Notes under the pieces: model-generated | The model's input: only the letters and a program-made list of their open reading frames with translations | What the model was told of the DNA's origin: nothing | The model's database searches: none | Source of the DNA: JALZMG01 sp963844175 | GTDB lineage: Bacteria > Actinomycetota > Acidimicrobiia > Acidimicrobiales > Ilumatobacteraceae | NCBI GenBank assembly: GCA_963844175.1 | Contig: CAWJNE010000021.1 | Coordinates: 1 to 64,000, forward strand | DNA: 64,000 nt | Reading direction: 5' to 3' | Position numbers and translations under genes: made by a program | In this document: positions 32,871-42,320 of the stretch, one piece after another | Numbering within the stretch: position 1 is the stretch's first letter | Layout: every line of letters starts with the position of its first letter

Positions 32871-33845
32871 TCAGCTCCGCCACTCCAGAACGGTGAAGGC
32901 GCCGAGCCCGGCGGCTTCGGTCAGGGCCTCGGCCTCGCGGCGCCGGCTGCGCATGGTCATGGCGGCGACGTCGGGCCGGCTGGCTGCCCGCTGCCACGCC
33001 CGGTCACCCTCGCCGACGAGCTCGTCGAGCCCCCGGCGGGCCAGCCACTCGGCCTGGCTCGACACCAGATCGGCGGCCGGCAGCTGGTCGAGCGGCACGT
33101 CGGTCGTGATGTCCTGGCTGCCGGGGTCGTCGAGGTAGTGGCCGCCGTGCTCGTGCCGTCGATACGTGCGCAGCCACTCACGCCACGGCCGACCGGCCAG
33201 CTCGTCCGTCGCCGATCGGGCGTAGTCCAGCGCCAGCACCGAACCGGCGCGCACCAGCCGGCGGGCCGTCGTGACCCACGCCGCGGCGCGATCGACCAAC
33301 GGAGCCCGGGCTCCGTGGGCGGCGACGGCCGGAAGTGCGGTCGGCACCGGGTCGAACGGCGCCGAGAGGACCTCCACGAACCGGTCGCCGTCCAGGGTGA
33401 CGAACGCCTCGCGCCACCCGTCGCTGAACACGGCCAACCGGAACGGCAGGTTGTCGAGCAACTCGTTGGCGACGACGACGCCGTCGAAGGGCTCGGCGGG
33501 CAGCTCGGCGCACGAGTGGACGCCGGCAGGGTGGAGTTGCCGTTGGACCGCCGAGACCTCGACGGCCAGGTACCGCATGGCTGGCGCACACGCCGGCGCG
33601 GCGGCGACCACGGCGCGCGCCAGCGTCCCCGGGCCGGCGCCGACGTCGACCACGGTGAACGGGTCCGGCCGGCGGAGCCGTGTCCACTCGGCGTCGAGGT
33701 GCCGGGCCAGGACGGCGCCGAACAGTGGCCCGACTTCCGGCGACGTCAGGAAGTCCCCCTGCCGTCGACCCGCCCCCCCGCCCGGCCGGCCGGCCCGCCC
33801 GGTCGTGGCGTAGAACCCCCCGTCGCCGTACAGCGCCAGCTCCAT
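32871..33845 (-). CDS. MidA/NDUFAF7-like SAM-dependent methyltransferase
   Basis: A class I methyltransferase of the MidA family (COG1565). The SAM-binding loop is FTVVDVGAGPGTLARAV, and the family block VVANELLDNLPFRL is present; the N-terminus reads MELALYGDGGFYAT. In eukaryotes the relative NDUFAF7 methylates an arginine of the complex I subunit equivalent to NuoD. Here the gene is the last of a nuo operon, directly after nuoN, which supports a complex I assembly role (inference). The ATG at 33845 omits a conserved segment; in-frame codons continue back to a CTG at 33917 that overlaps the nuoN stop and would add a GGAGGAVAFERF-containing segment. Confidence 0.83.
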   Translation of the reverse strand: MELALYGDGGFYATTGRAGRPGGGAGRRQGDFLTSPEVGPLFGAVLARHLDAEWTRLRRPDPFTVVDVGAGPGTLARAVVAAAPACAPAMRYLAVEVSAVQRQLHPAGVHSCAELPAEPFDGVVVANELLDNLPFRLAVFSDGWREAFVTLDGDRFVEVLSAPFDPVPTALPAVAAHGARAPLVDRAAAWVTTARRLVRAGSVLALDYARSATDELAGRPWREWLRTYRRHEHGGHYLDDPGSQDITTDVPLDQLPAADLVSSQAEWLARRGLDELVGEGDRAWQRAASRPDVAAMTMRSRRREAEALTEAAGLGAFTVLEWRS

Positions 33846-33913
33846 GAACCGTTCGAACGCGACGGCGCCTCCGGCCCCGCCGATGGCGGTGCGGATCGCG
33901 TCCGCAGCCGCGG

Positions 33914-35428
33914 TCAGGGGGCGACGACCCCGGTGAGGTCCCCGATGTCGGCGAACCCGAGCACGATGCCCGGCAGCACGCCGAGGACCAGCGTGCCGAC
34001 GCCGGTGATGGCGAGGGCGGCGGCCACCGGCGGTGGCGTGACGATCGGCGTGCGATCACCATCGGGAACGTCGCGCATCCACATCTCGCGCATCACCCGC
34101 AGGTAGTACCCGGCAGCGATGGCCGTGTTCACGGCGGCGATGATCGCCAACGAGTACGCCGCCCAGGTGCCGGCATCGAGCACGGCCCGGAACACGTTGA
34201 ACTTGGCGATCCAGCCACCGAGCGGCGGGATGCCGGTCAGCGAGGCGAGGAAGATCGTCATCAGCACGGCGAGGCCCGGGGCGTAGCTGATCAGCCCGCC
34301 GAACGAGGAGATCTCGCCGCTGTGGGTCTTGCGGGAGACGGCGATCACCACGGCGAACGCACCCAGGTTCGTGAACCCGTAGATCAGCAGGTACACGACG
34401 ATTGCCTTCAGCGCCGACTCACCGGGTTCGCCGGCGTCACCGGCGAAGGCGAACGCCAGCGGCATGAGGATGAAGCCGCCCTGGCTGATGCTCGAGTAGG
34501 CGAGCATCCGCACGATGTTCGTCTGGCGCAGGGCGACCACGTTGCCGACCGTCATCGTCAACGCGGCGAGCACCCAGATCAGTGGTCCGTAGACGGCGTC
34601 CGCACCGGGGAAGGCCAGGAACACGACGAGGATCAGGGCGACGAACCCGGCTGCCTTCGACGACACCGACAGGAACGCGGTCACGGGGGTCGGCGCCCCC
34701 TCGTAGGTGTCGGGCGCCCACGTGTGGAACGGCACCGCCGAGACCTTGAAGGCGAAGCCGGAGATGACGAACGCCACGGCCACGACCTGCAGGCCGATCA
34801 GGTCACCCGAACCGATCGCCGCGCCGATGTCGACGAGCTTCGTCGATCCGGTGGCGCCGTACAGCAGGCTCATCCCGTACAGCAGCACCGCGCTGGCGAA
34901 CACCCCGAGCAGGTAGTACTTGACGCCGGCCTCGTTGCTCTTGGTGTCGCGCTTGCGCCACGCCGCCAGCATGTAGGCCGGGATCGACAGCAGCTCGAGG
35001 GCGATGAACACGCTGACGAGGTCGCGGCTCGACGTCATCATCACCATGCCGAGGACGCTGCACAGCAGCAGCACGTAGTACTCGCCCTGGTAGTAGCCGC
35101 CCTCCTCCAGCTCGGTCTGGCTGAGCAGCACGACCACGTAGGCGGCGAGCAGGAACAGCGCCTTGAGGATGAGCGAGAACTCGTCGACCACGTACCGCCC
35201 GTCGAACATCGACCTCGAGGAGTCGCCGATGACCGTCAGCGTCACGAGCGGGATGCAGGCGGCGAGGAGGATGAAGCCGGTCAGCGTTGCGACGGCCCAC
35301 TTGTACGTCTCCTCGACCAGCAGGTCGATGGCCAGGACCACGTTGATCCCGACAATCAGGATGAGCTCTGGGGCGAGCGCGTGCCAATCGATGACCGGCG
35401 ACACCCACTCCGTCACCTGAGCGATCAT
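33914..35428 (-). CDS. nuoN: Complex I subunit NuoN (copy 1)
   Basis: Antiporter-like proton-pumping membrane subunit, 504 residues with about 14 helices. Conserved charged segments include VFIALELLSIPAYMLAAWRK with the helix-5 Glu, AVPFHTWAPDTYEGAPTPVT and NIVRMLAYSSISQGGFILM. Last nuo subunit gene of the first operon; a dispersed repeat separates it from nuoM. Confidence 0.94.
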   Translation of the reverse strand: MIAQVTEWVSPVIDWHALAPELILIVGINVVLAIDLLVEETYKWAVATLTGFILLAACIPLVTLTVIGDSSRSMFDGRYVVDEFSLILKALFLLAAYVVVLLSQTELEEGGYYQGEYYVLLLCSVLGMVMMTSSRDLVSVFIALELLSIPAYMLAAWRKRDTKSNEAGVKYYLLGVFASAVLLYGMSLLYGATGSTKLVDIGAAIGSGDLIGLQVVAVAFVISGFAFKVSAVPFHTWAPDTYEGAPTPVTAFLSVSSKAAGFVALILVVFLAFPGADAVYGPLIWVLAALTMTVGNVVALRQTNIVRMLAYSSISQGGFILMPLAFAFAGDAGEPGESALKAIVVYLLIYGFTNLGAFAVVIAVSRKTHSGEISSFGGLISYAPGLAVLMTIFLASLTGIPPLGGWIAKFNVFRAVLDAGTWAAYSLAIIAAVNTAIAAGYYLRVMREMWMRDVPDGDRTPIVTPPPVAAALAITGVGTLVLGVLPGIVLGFADIGDLTGVVAP

Positions 35429-35431
35429 GTG

Positions 35432-35516
35432 CCGAACTCACTGCGAGCGAGCGAGCACCAGCGAGCGAACGGCCAACACCTGCGCGGGCTGCACGTGGTG
35501 TGGCCGGGGAACGCCA
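35432..35516. repeat. Dispersed repeat, family C, in the nuoM-nuoN spacer
   Basis: On the minus strand it reads GCGTTCCCCGGCCAC, then a divergent middle, then TTGGCCGTTCGCTCGCTGGT. This matches the repeats at 526-600 and 41083-41250. It fills nearly the whole spacer inside an operon. Confidence 0.55.
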
Positions 35517-35525
35517 TGACGTCGA

Positions 35526-37127
35526 TCACCCGCCGAGGTGGTTCCCGAGTTGCTCGACCAGTGCGCTGACGGCCGGATCGAACACCCGGAACAGCAGCTG
35601 CGGGAAGACGCCGAGCACGAGGATGAGGATCAGCATCGGCGTCCAGGCGATCCATTCGATCCGGTTGACGTCGTGCAGATCGACGTGCTGGTCGCCGCCC
35701 TCGTGCTCGGCGTTCACGCCGGCGCCGACGGGACGCGGGGTCGGCGTGCGGGCGAACTCGGCCGATGGTTCGCCGAACGCCGTCCGCTGGTAGAGCCACA
35801 GCAGGTAGGCCGCGGCGAACACGGTGCCGACCGCGGCGAGCACCATCAACGTGCGGAACAGGGTCTCGGAGAGCCCGAACCCCGGGCTGTAGGCCGACAG
35901 GATGGCCGGGAACTCGCCCCAGAAGCCGGCCAGGCCGGGGAGCCCGAGGCTGGCCATGGCGCAGAAGCCGAGGATCCACCCGAGTCGCGGCATCGACACG
36001 AGCATCCCGGACAGGCGCCCGATCTCGAGGGTGTGGTAGCGGTGCTTCACCGAACCGGCGATGAAGAACAACATCCCGGTGATCAGGCCGTGGGCGACCA
36101 TGCCGAACAACGCGGCGTTGATGCCGAACTCGGTCAGCGTGGCAATGCCGAGCATCACGAAGCCCATGTGGGCCACCGACGAGAAGGCGATCAGCCGCTT
36201 CATGTCCGTCTGGGCGAGGCAGCACAGGGCGCCGTACAGGATGCCGACGACAGCGAGGATCCCGATGACCGGTGCCCACGCCTTCGCCGCATCGGGGAGG
36301 AACGGGATGGCGATGCGCACGAACCCGTACGTGCCGAGCTTGAGCAGGATGGCGGCCAGGATCACCGAGCCCTGCGTCGGCGCCTGGGTGTGGGCGTCGG
36401 GCAGCCACGTGTGGAACGGGAACATCGGCACCTTGACGGCGAAGCCGACGAACATCCCGGCGAAGATCCAGATCTGCACCGTGCGACCGAGCTCCGGCCC
36501 CTCGGCCAGGAGGTACTGGAACGAGAAGCTCTCGGCACCCGTCTGCACGAACAGCGCCAGGAACGCCACCAGCATCAGGGCCGAGCCGAACATCGTGTAG
36601 AGGAAGAACTTCAGCGAGGCGTACTGGCGTTGCTCGCCGCCCCACACGCCGATCATGAAGTACATCGGCAGCAAGACGATCTCGAAGAAGACGAAGAACA
36701 GGATCAGGTCCTGGGCGACGAAGGTGCCGGCCATGCCCGTCTGCAGGACGAGCATCAGGATGAGGAACGACTTGGCGCTCCCACCCGATGGCATGTCGTC
36801 GAACGTGTAGATGATGACGACGAGCGTGATGAAGCTCGACAGCACGTACAGCGGAAGGCTGATGCCGTCGAGGCCGATGGCGTAGTTGGAGCGAATCGCC
36901 TCGATCCACTCGACGTCGACCGAGAACTGCAGCCGCTGGGCCTGATCGAAGTCGAACTGCGTGACCGTGTAGATGGCGACGGCGAACGTTGCCAGCGCGG
37001 TGACGAGGGCGAGCTGCTTCTGCGCTTTCACCTCGCGCTCGGGCACGAACAGCATCAGCAACACGCCGGCCAGCGGCAGGAACGTGCCGAGGCTGAGGAG
37101 CCAGTTCTGATCGGAGATGACGTCCAT
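35526..37127 (-). CDS. nuoM: Complex I subunit NuoM (copy 1)
   Basis: Antiporter-like subunit of 533 residues starting at the ATG at 37127. Family features are LILFFVFFEIVLLPMYFMIG, with the key helix-5 Glu, PMFPFHTWLPDAHTQAPTQG and TDMKRLIAFSSVAHMGFVML. A soluble His/Asp/Glu-rich loop (EHEGGDQHVDLHDVNR) sits before the last helix. It starts 16 bases after nuoL. Confidence 0.95.
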   Translation of the reverse strand: MDVISDQNWLLSLGTFLPLAGVLLMLFVPEREVKAQKQLALVTALATFAVAIYTVTQFDFDQAQRLQFSVDVEWIEAIRSNYAIGLDGISLPLYVLSSFITLVVIIYTFDDMPSGGSAKSFLILMLVLQTGMAGTFVAQDLILFFVFFEIVLLPMYFMIGVWGGEQRQYASLKFFLYTMFGSALMLVAFLALFVQTGAESFSFQYLLAEGPELGRTVQIWIFAGMFVGFAVKVPMFPFHTWLPDAHTQAPTQGSVILAAILLKLGTYGFVRIAIPFLPDAAKAWAPVIGILAVVGILYGALCCLAQTDMKRLIAFSSVAHMGFVMLGIATLTEFGINAALFGMVAHGLITGMLFFIAGSVKHRYHTLEIGRLSGMLVSMPRLGWILGFCAMASLGLPGLAGFWGEFPAILSAYSPGFGLSETLFRTLMVLAAVGTVFAAAYLLWLYQRTAFGEPSAEFARTPTPRPVGAGVNAEHEGGDQHVDLHDVNRIEWIAWTPMLILILVLGVFPQLLFRVFDPAVSALVEQLGNHLGG

Positions 37128-37143
37128 GTCGTTCCAGCGACCC

Positions 37144-39677
37144 CTACACGTTGACGATGACGAGCACGACGGCTCCGATGGCGGCGGCGCCGAACAGCAG
37201 CGCGCCGTACTGGTTGACCCGACCTGACTGCACCGGGCGGAGGGCCGACCCGGTCGAGTTGGCGACGGTACCCGACGCGTTGACGGCACCGTCCACCACA
37301 CGCTGGTCGACGTTGCGGTAGGCCCAGCCGCCGAACAGCCGCCCAGCCCGGCCGGCGGCGTTGACGATGCCGTCGATCACGTGCTGGTTGATCCAGTAGG
37401 CGGCCGCCGGCGATCGGATGGGCGATGCCCCGGACGATGACCTTCTCGTAGAGGTCGTCGAGGTAGTACTTGTTGGCCAGGAACAGGTAGCCGGCCCGGG
37501 CCAACCTCGACCGCTCGGTCAGCCCGACGAGGCGCCGATCGCGCTTGGTGTACAGCGCGACGCAGACGATCCAGCTCGACACGAGACCGGCACCGACGAC
37601 GGCCAGGGAGAGCAGCGCCTTGGACCACGTGAACTCGGCGTGGTCGACGGCCGGGAAGTAGCAGTCGGCCTCGCCCTCGGGCAACGTGCGACCGCAGCCC
37701 GCGTGCGCCGCCTCCTCGCCACCCTCGCCACCCTCACCCCCTTCGTCGGCCTGGGGCGCGGCCAACCCGGCGGCGCTGTCCTCGCCGGCGGGTGCGCCCT
37801 CGCCCTCGACCGCCGTGTCCACCTCCGCCGCAGCCTCCAGCTCGACCGCCTCCGGGCGCGGCTCGACGTACTCCTTGAACTTCTCCCAGTCCTCGCCGAA
37901 GGCCACAGCGTTGGTGAGACCGGCGACGATCGAGAGCGCGGCGAGGATGCAGATCGGGATGAGGATCAGCTTCGGGGACTCGTGCGGACCGTGGTCTGCG
38001 CCGGCGTGCGCGAGATCGTCCTCATGCTCGGCGTGCTGGCCGACACCGGAGTGGGCCGGCAGGCGCTCCTGCTCCTCCTCGAGGATCGCGCTCCTGCTGG
38101 ACGTCGTGCGGGGCGTCGTGAGCGACCATCGCCAACTCGAGCTCGTGCTCGTGCTCGGTGTGGTGCGCACCGGCGGCAGCGCCACGCGGCTCCCCGAAGA
38201 ACGTGAGGTACGTCGCCCGCACCGTGTAGGCGGCGGTGAGGAAGGCCCCGCCGAGGGCGATCCACATGAACACCGTGTAGCCGTTGTGGCCGACGTTGTC
38301 GATGATCTCGTCCTTGGAGAAGAACCCGGCGAGTGGGAACACGCCGGCCAGCGCCAAGCCGGCGATCATCCATGCGCCCGCCGTGATCGGCATCTTCTTG
38401 GCCAGTCCACCCATGTCCTTCTTCATGTCGAAGCTGTGGTGCGAGCCCGAGTGGCTGACCGAGCCGGCGCAGAGGAACAGCGCGCACTTGAAGAAGGCGT
38501 GGGTGAAGATGTGGAAGACGGCCGGCAGCCACGCCCCGGCGCCGAGGCCGAGCATCATGTAGCCGAGCTGGCCGACGGTCGAGTAGGCGAGCACCTTCTT
38601 GATGTCGTTCTGGACGAAGGCGAGCAGCGCTGAGATCACGATCGTGATCGCGGCGATGAGCACGATCGGGTTGAGGCTGGCGTCCGGGATGTCGAAGCCC
38701 TCCCAGAACACGGGGTAGAGCCGGGCCACCAGGTACACGCCACCCACGACCATCGTCGAGGAGTGCAGCAACGACGAGACCGGGGTCGGGCCGGCCATGG
38801 CGTCGGGCAGCCACGTGTGCAGCGGGAACTGCCCGCTCTTGCCGATGCAGGCGACGAACAGCGCCACCGAGGCCCACAGCAGCACGGTCTGGCTGGCGTC
38901 GCCGGACAGCGCCCAACCCGAGATGCCCTGGATGCTGAACCCGCTGGTGCCGAGGTTGTCCTGCGACCACTGGTTGGCGCCGAAGAACAGGATCGCCGTC
39001 CCGACCAGCAGGCCGACGTCGCCCACGCGCACGGTGAAGAACGCCTTCAGCGCGGCACGGGCGTTGGCTTCCTCCTCCCACCAGTGCCCGATCAGCATGA
39101 ACGAGCAGAGGCCCATGATCTCCCAGCCGAGGATCAGCTGGACCATGTTCTCGGCCAGAACCATGACGAGCATGCCGGCGGAGAACAGCGTGAGCGCAGC
39201 GAAGAAGTGGGTGTAGCGCCGGTCGCCGCGGACGTACTCGAGCGAGTAGATCTGCACGAGCAGCGAGATGAAGGAGACGAGGAACAGGGTCATCACCGAC
39301 AGGCCGTCGATGTGCTGGCCGACGCCGAACTCGAAGCCCGAGTTCTGCCACCACGTCCACTGCCGGATGACGGGTTCCACGAACGGCTCGGCCTCACCGC
39401 CCTCGCTGGCGGCGATGCTGCGGGCGAAGCCGGCGAGGACGCGCAGCGGCCCCGCCTCACCCCCTGCGCCAGCGGCGGCATCGGTGCGCTGGATCCACTG
39501 CAGGACGAGACCGCACGACAGCACGGCCGACGCGGCCATGGACAGGACGCCCACCTCGGAGCCCTTCATCGGGAGGCGCTTGCCGAGCAGGATGATGACG
39601 AAGAAGGCGATGCCGGGGATGACCGGGATCAGCCAGGCGTTCTCGAGGAACCAGCCGGTGGTGGCGGCAGCCGTCAT
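37144..39677 (-). CDS. nuoL: Complex I subunit NuoL (copy 1), two apparent frameshifts
   Basis: The largest antiporter-like subunit, with the long lateral helix. The first about 530 codons are intact (MVQLILGWEIMGLCSFMLIG; CIGKSGQFPLHTWLPDAMAG; NDIKKVLAYSTVGQLGYMML). Near 38090 one extra base shifts the frame; the continuation (ESPKLILIPICILAALSIVA, then a Glu/Ala-rich loop) runs to about 37410, where a second extra base shifts it again into the C-terminal helix region (AAYWINQHVIDGIVNAAGR) ending at 37144. The total of 2534 bases is two over a multiple of three, matching two single insertions. Everything expected of NuoL is present once both are repaired. The start overlaps the nuoK stop by ATGA. 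Confidence 0.88.
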
Positions 39678-39973
39678 CCGTGCATCTCACTGAGCTCGTC
39701 GAGGGCGATCGAGCGGCGGTTGCGGTAGACCAGCAGGACCATGGCCAGCCCGACGCCGACCTCGGCGGCGGCGACGGCGATGACGTAGAGGGCGAAGACC
39801 TGGCCGTCGGCGCCACCGTGCAGCAGGGCGAAGGCGATCAGGTTGAGGTTGACGGCGTTGAGGATCAACTCGACCGACATCAGCACCATCACCGCGTTGC
39901 GCCGGGCGATCACCCCGAACACGCCGATGCTGAACAGCACCGCCCCGAGCAGCAGGAAGTTGACCGTCAGCAC
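39674..39973 (-). CDS. nuoK: Complex I subunit NuoK (copy 1)
   Basis: A 99-residue, three-helix membrane subunit. Conserved glutamates are in MVLMSVELILNAVNLNLIAF and AVAAAEVGVGLAMVLL. The start is a GTG at 39973, four bases after the nuoJ stop; its stop overlaps the nuoL start. Confidence 0.94.
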   Translation of the reverse strand: MLTVNFLLLGAVLFSIGVFGVIARRNAVMVLMSVELILNAVNLNLIAFALLHGGADGQVFALYVIAVAAAEVGVGLAMVLLVYRNRRSIALDELSEMHG

Positions 39974-39977
39974 GTCG

Positions 39978-40485
39978 CTAGTCCTTGCGAGCCAGGACGA
40001 TGGCGCCGATGGCGGCGGCGAGGAGGATGAACGAGATCGCCAGGAACGGCACCAAGTACGGCGACAGCACACCGTCGGCGATGGCCTCGGTCGGGTGCCG
40101 GGCCACGATCGGGGAGCCGCTGGTCCTCGAAGGCGTCGATCACGACCCAGGACAGCAGGCCGAGCAGGACGAGCGCCACCGGGATGCCGATGCCCCAGTT
40201 GCGGTTGTTCAACCCCCGCTCGTGACCGATCTGGGCCCGGGTCAGCATGATGCCGAACAGGAACAGCACCATCACCGCGCCGACGTAGATCAGCACCTGG
40301 CTGACGGCCACGAAACCGGCGGCGGCGAGGACGTACTGGGCGGCGACGCCGGAGAGCACCAGCACCAGCCACAGCGCGGCGTGCACGACGTTGTTCGTCG
40401 TGACGACGCACAAGGCGGAGAAGATCATCATCGCGGCGATGATCCCGAAGCCCACGTTCTGGGCCACGTTCACCGCGTCGTTCAC
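39978..40485 (-). CDS. nuoJ: Complex I subunit NuoJ (copy 1), apparent frameshift
   Basis: Membrane subunit beside NuoK. The N-terminal part from the GTG at 40485 (NDAVNVAQNVGFGIIAAMM, then VSQVLIYVGAVMVLFLFGIM, the conserved pi-bulge helix) is in one frame. Near 40121-40124 an extra base shifts the frame; the C-terminal helix (YLVPFLAISFILLAAAIGA) follows in the next frame to the TAG at 39978. The span of 508 bases is one over a multiple of three, so a single insertion explains it. Confidence 0.87.
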
Positions 40486-40564
40486 GACAGCTCCCGAGCG
40501 TTCGTGCCGCAGCGGGCGCGGACTGCCGCGAGCTCCGCGAGCACGCTGGGCGAGATCGGCTTGA

Positions 40565-41065
40565 TCACTTCTTGCCCTTCTCCGCCCCGGCCTCGAGCTC
40601 AGGCGCCTCGGGGACCGTCTCCATCCACTCGCCGAGCTTGTCCTTGTCGTGCAGCAGGTCGGCGATGCGCGGCTCGGAGTACTCGTACTCCGGGCTCCAG
40701 AACAGGGCGTCGAACGGGCACACCTCGACGCAGATGCCGCAGTACATGCACAGCGCGTAATCGATGTCGAAGCGGTCGAGCAGGCTGACCGAGCGCGGCT
40801 TGCCACCGGCCCGCCGCGGCGGGGCCAGCGTCTTGTGGCCCTCGATGTAGATGCACCAGTCGGGGCACGAACGGGCGCAGAGCATGCACACCGTGCAGTT
40901 GTCCTCGCGCAGGGCGATCACGCCGCGGGCCCGTGTCGGCGGCGCCTCCTTCTCGTGCGGGTACTGCACGGTGTCGGCACCGTGGCGAACCGTCCGGCCC
41001 AGCGTCTTCAGCGTGACGCCCATGCCCTTCAGGAGCCCGGGCATCTTCGGCCTGCCGAAGGCCAT
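40565..41065 (-). CDS. nuoI: Complex I subunit NuoI (copy 1)
   Basis: Peripheral-arm subunit with two [4Fe-4S] clusters passing electrons toward NuoB. The motifs are CTVCMLCARSCPDWC and CMYCGICVEVCP. Start at the ATG at 41065 gives 166 residues; an in-frame upstream extension would translate repeat sequence and is rejected. The N-terminal sequence differs clearly from copy 2 at 61238, so the two nuo operons are not recent duplicates. Confidence 0.95.
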   Translation of the reverse strand: MAFGRPKMPGLLKGMGVTLKTLGRTVRHGADTVQYPHEKEAPPTRARGVIALREDNCTVCMLCARSCPDWCIYIEGHKTLAPPRRAGGKPRSVSLLDRFDIDYALCMYCGICVEVCPFDALFWSPEYEYSEPRIADLLHDKDKLGEWMETVPEAPELEAGAEKGKK

Positions 41066-41257
41066 CAGACAACCACCTTCCACTGCGTTCCCCGGCCACG
41101 CAGGCCGATGCTGGCCACTCGGCAACGAAGGCCGATGCTGGCCACTCGCTCGCTGGCGCTCGCTCGTTCGCACTGGTTCCGGGCCATCAGACGGCCACCT
41201 TCCACTGCGTTCCCCGGCCACGCAGGCCGATGCTGGCCACTGGTTCCGGGGCCATCA
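41062..41257. repeat. Duplicated spacer with family C repeats between nuoH and nuoI
   Basis: A unit beginning GCCATCAGAC...CCACCTT occurs three times, at 41061, 41183 and 41251. The first two continue into CCACTGCGTTCCCCGGCCAC and GCAGGCCGATGCTGGCCACT. The outermost copies overlap the nuoI start codon and the nuoH stop codon. This indicates tandem duplication of the spacer together with a dispersed repeat. Confidence 0.75.
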
Positions 41258-42301
41258 GACGGCCACCTTGATGATCGCGGTGACGACGATGTTGGCCAGC
41301 GACACGGGGATCAGCACCTTCCAGGCGAACTGCTGCAGCTGGTCCTCACGGAACCGAGGCACGCTGAAGCGCACCCACATGATGAGGAACGACAGCACCA
41401 TCATCTTGGTGAACAGGATCAGCGGACCGCCGATGTTCATCCAGTTGTCGACGTCGTCGATCGTGTCCCACCCGAACCAGGCGAACGGGATGCCCCAACC
41501 GCCGAGGAACAGGATCGATGCGATCAACGAGAACACGCCGACGGTGGCGAACTCGGCGATGAAGAAGATCAGGAACCGGAAGCCCGAGTACTCGGTCATG
41601 TAGCCCGACACGAGCTCGGACTCGGCGATCGGCATGTCGAACGGCGGCTGCGTCAGCTCGGCCTGCACGGCGATCATGAACACCAGGAAGCCCACGAACT
41701 GGGTGAGGATGTACGGGTTCCCGAGCCCGTCCCAGCCGAACATCGAGCCGGCGTTCTGGGCGAACACGATGTCCTGCATGTTCATCGAGCCGGCCTGGAT
41801 GACCACGCCGATGACGGCCAGCACGAGCGGCAGCTCGTAGGCGATCAGCTGGCCGGCGGCGCGCAGCCCGCCGAGCAGCGAGTACTTGTTGGCGCTCGAC
41901 CACCCGGCGATGAGGATCCCGAGGACGCTGATCGACGACACGGCGAGGGCGTAGAAGATCCCGACCTCGAAGTTGGTCAACCAGACGTCCGGGCCGAACG
42001 GCACCGCGGCGACGAGCAGGAACGTCGACAGCAGCACGATCAGCGGCGCCAGCTTGAAGATCGTGTGGTCGGCCGCAGCGGGTGCGGTGTCCTCCTTCTG
42101 CAGCCACTTGCCGACCTCGGCGAACAGCTGCATCGAGCCGTAGGGCCCGGCCTCCATCGGCCCGAGGCGGCTCTGCATGAAGGACATCATCTTGAACAGG
42201 AAGACGTAGACGATCGTGCCCGCCGGCAGCAGCACGGCGACGATGCCCCCGAGGACGCGCAGCAGCGACTGCCCCCAGTACGGGATCTCGATGGCCAGCA
42301 T
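41255..42301 (-). CDS. nuoH: Complex I subunit NuoH (copy 1)
   Basis: Membrane subunit forming the quinone chamber, 348 residues from the ATG at 42301. Family features are MQSRLGPMEAGPYGSMQLFA, ELTQPPFDMPIAESELVSGY with the acidic cluster, TEYSGFRFLIFFIAEF and VRFSVPRFREDQL. Residues that read RxGPNK in canonical complex I are RLGPME here, a variant seen in 11-subunit-like forms. Confidence 0.93.
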   Translation of the reverse strand: MLAIEIPYWGQSLLRVLGGIVAVLLPAGTIVYVFLFKMMSFMQSRLGPMEAGPYGSMQLFAEVGKWLQKEDTAPAAADHTIFKLAPLIVLLSTFLLVAAVPFGPDVWLTNFEVGIFYALAVSSISVLGILIAGWSSANKYSLLGGLRAAGQLIAYELPLVLAVIGVVIQAGSMNMQDIVFAQNAGSMFGWDGLGNPYILTQFVGFLVFMIAVQAELTQPPFDMPIAESELVSGYMTEYSGFRFLIFFIAEFATVGVFSLIASILFLGGWGIPFAWFGWDTIDDVDNWMNIGGPLILFTKMMVLSFLIMWVRFSVPRFREDQLQQFAWKVLIPVSLANIVVTAIIKVAV

Positions 42302-42320
42302 GCTCAAGGTGCGTCTGCTC

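Noticed and set aside
29509..40124. Programmed +1 frameshifting as the cause of the broken frames
   Set aside because: The sites share no slippery motif and occur in genes not known for recoding; simple insertions explain all of them.
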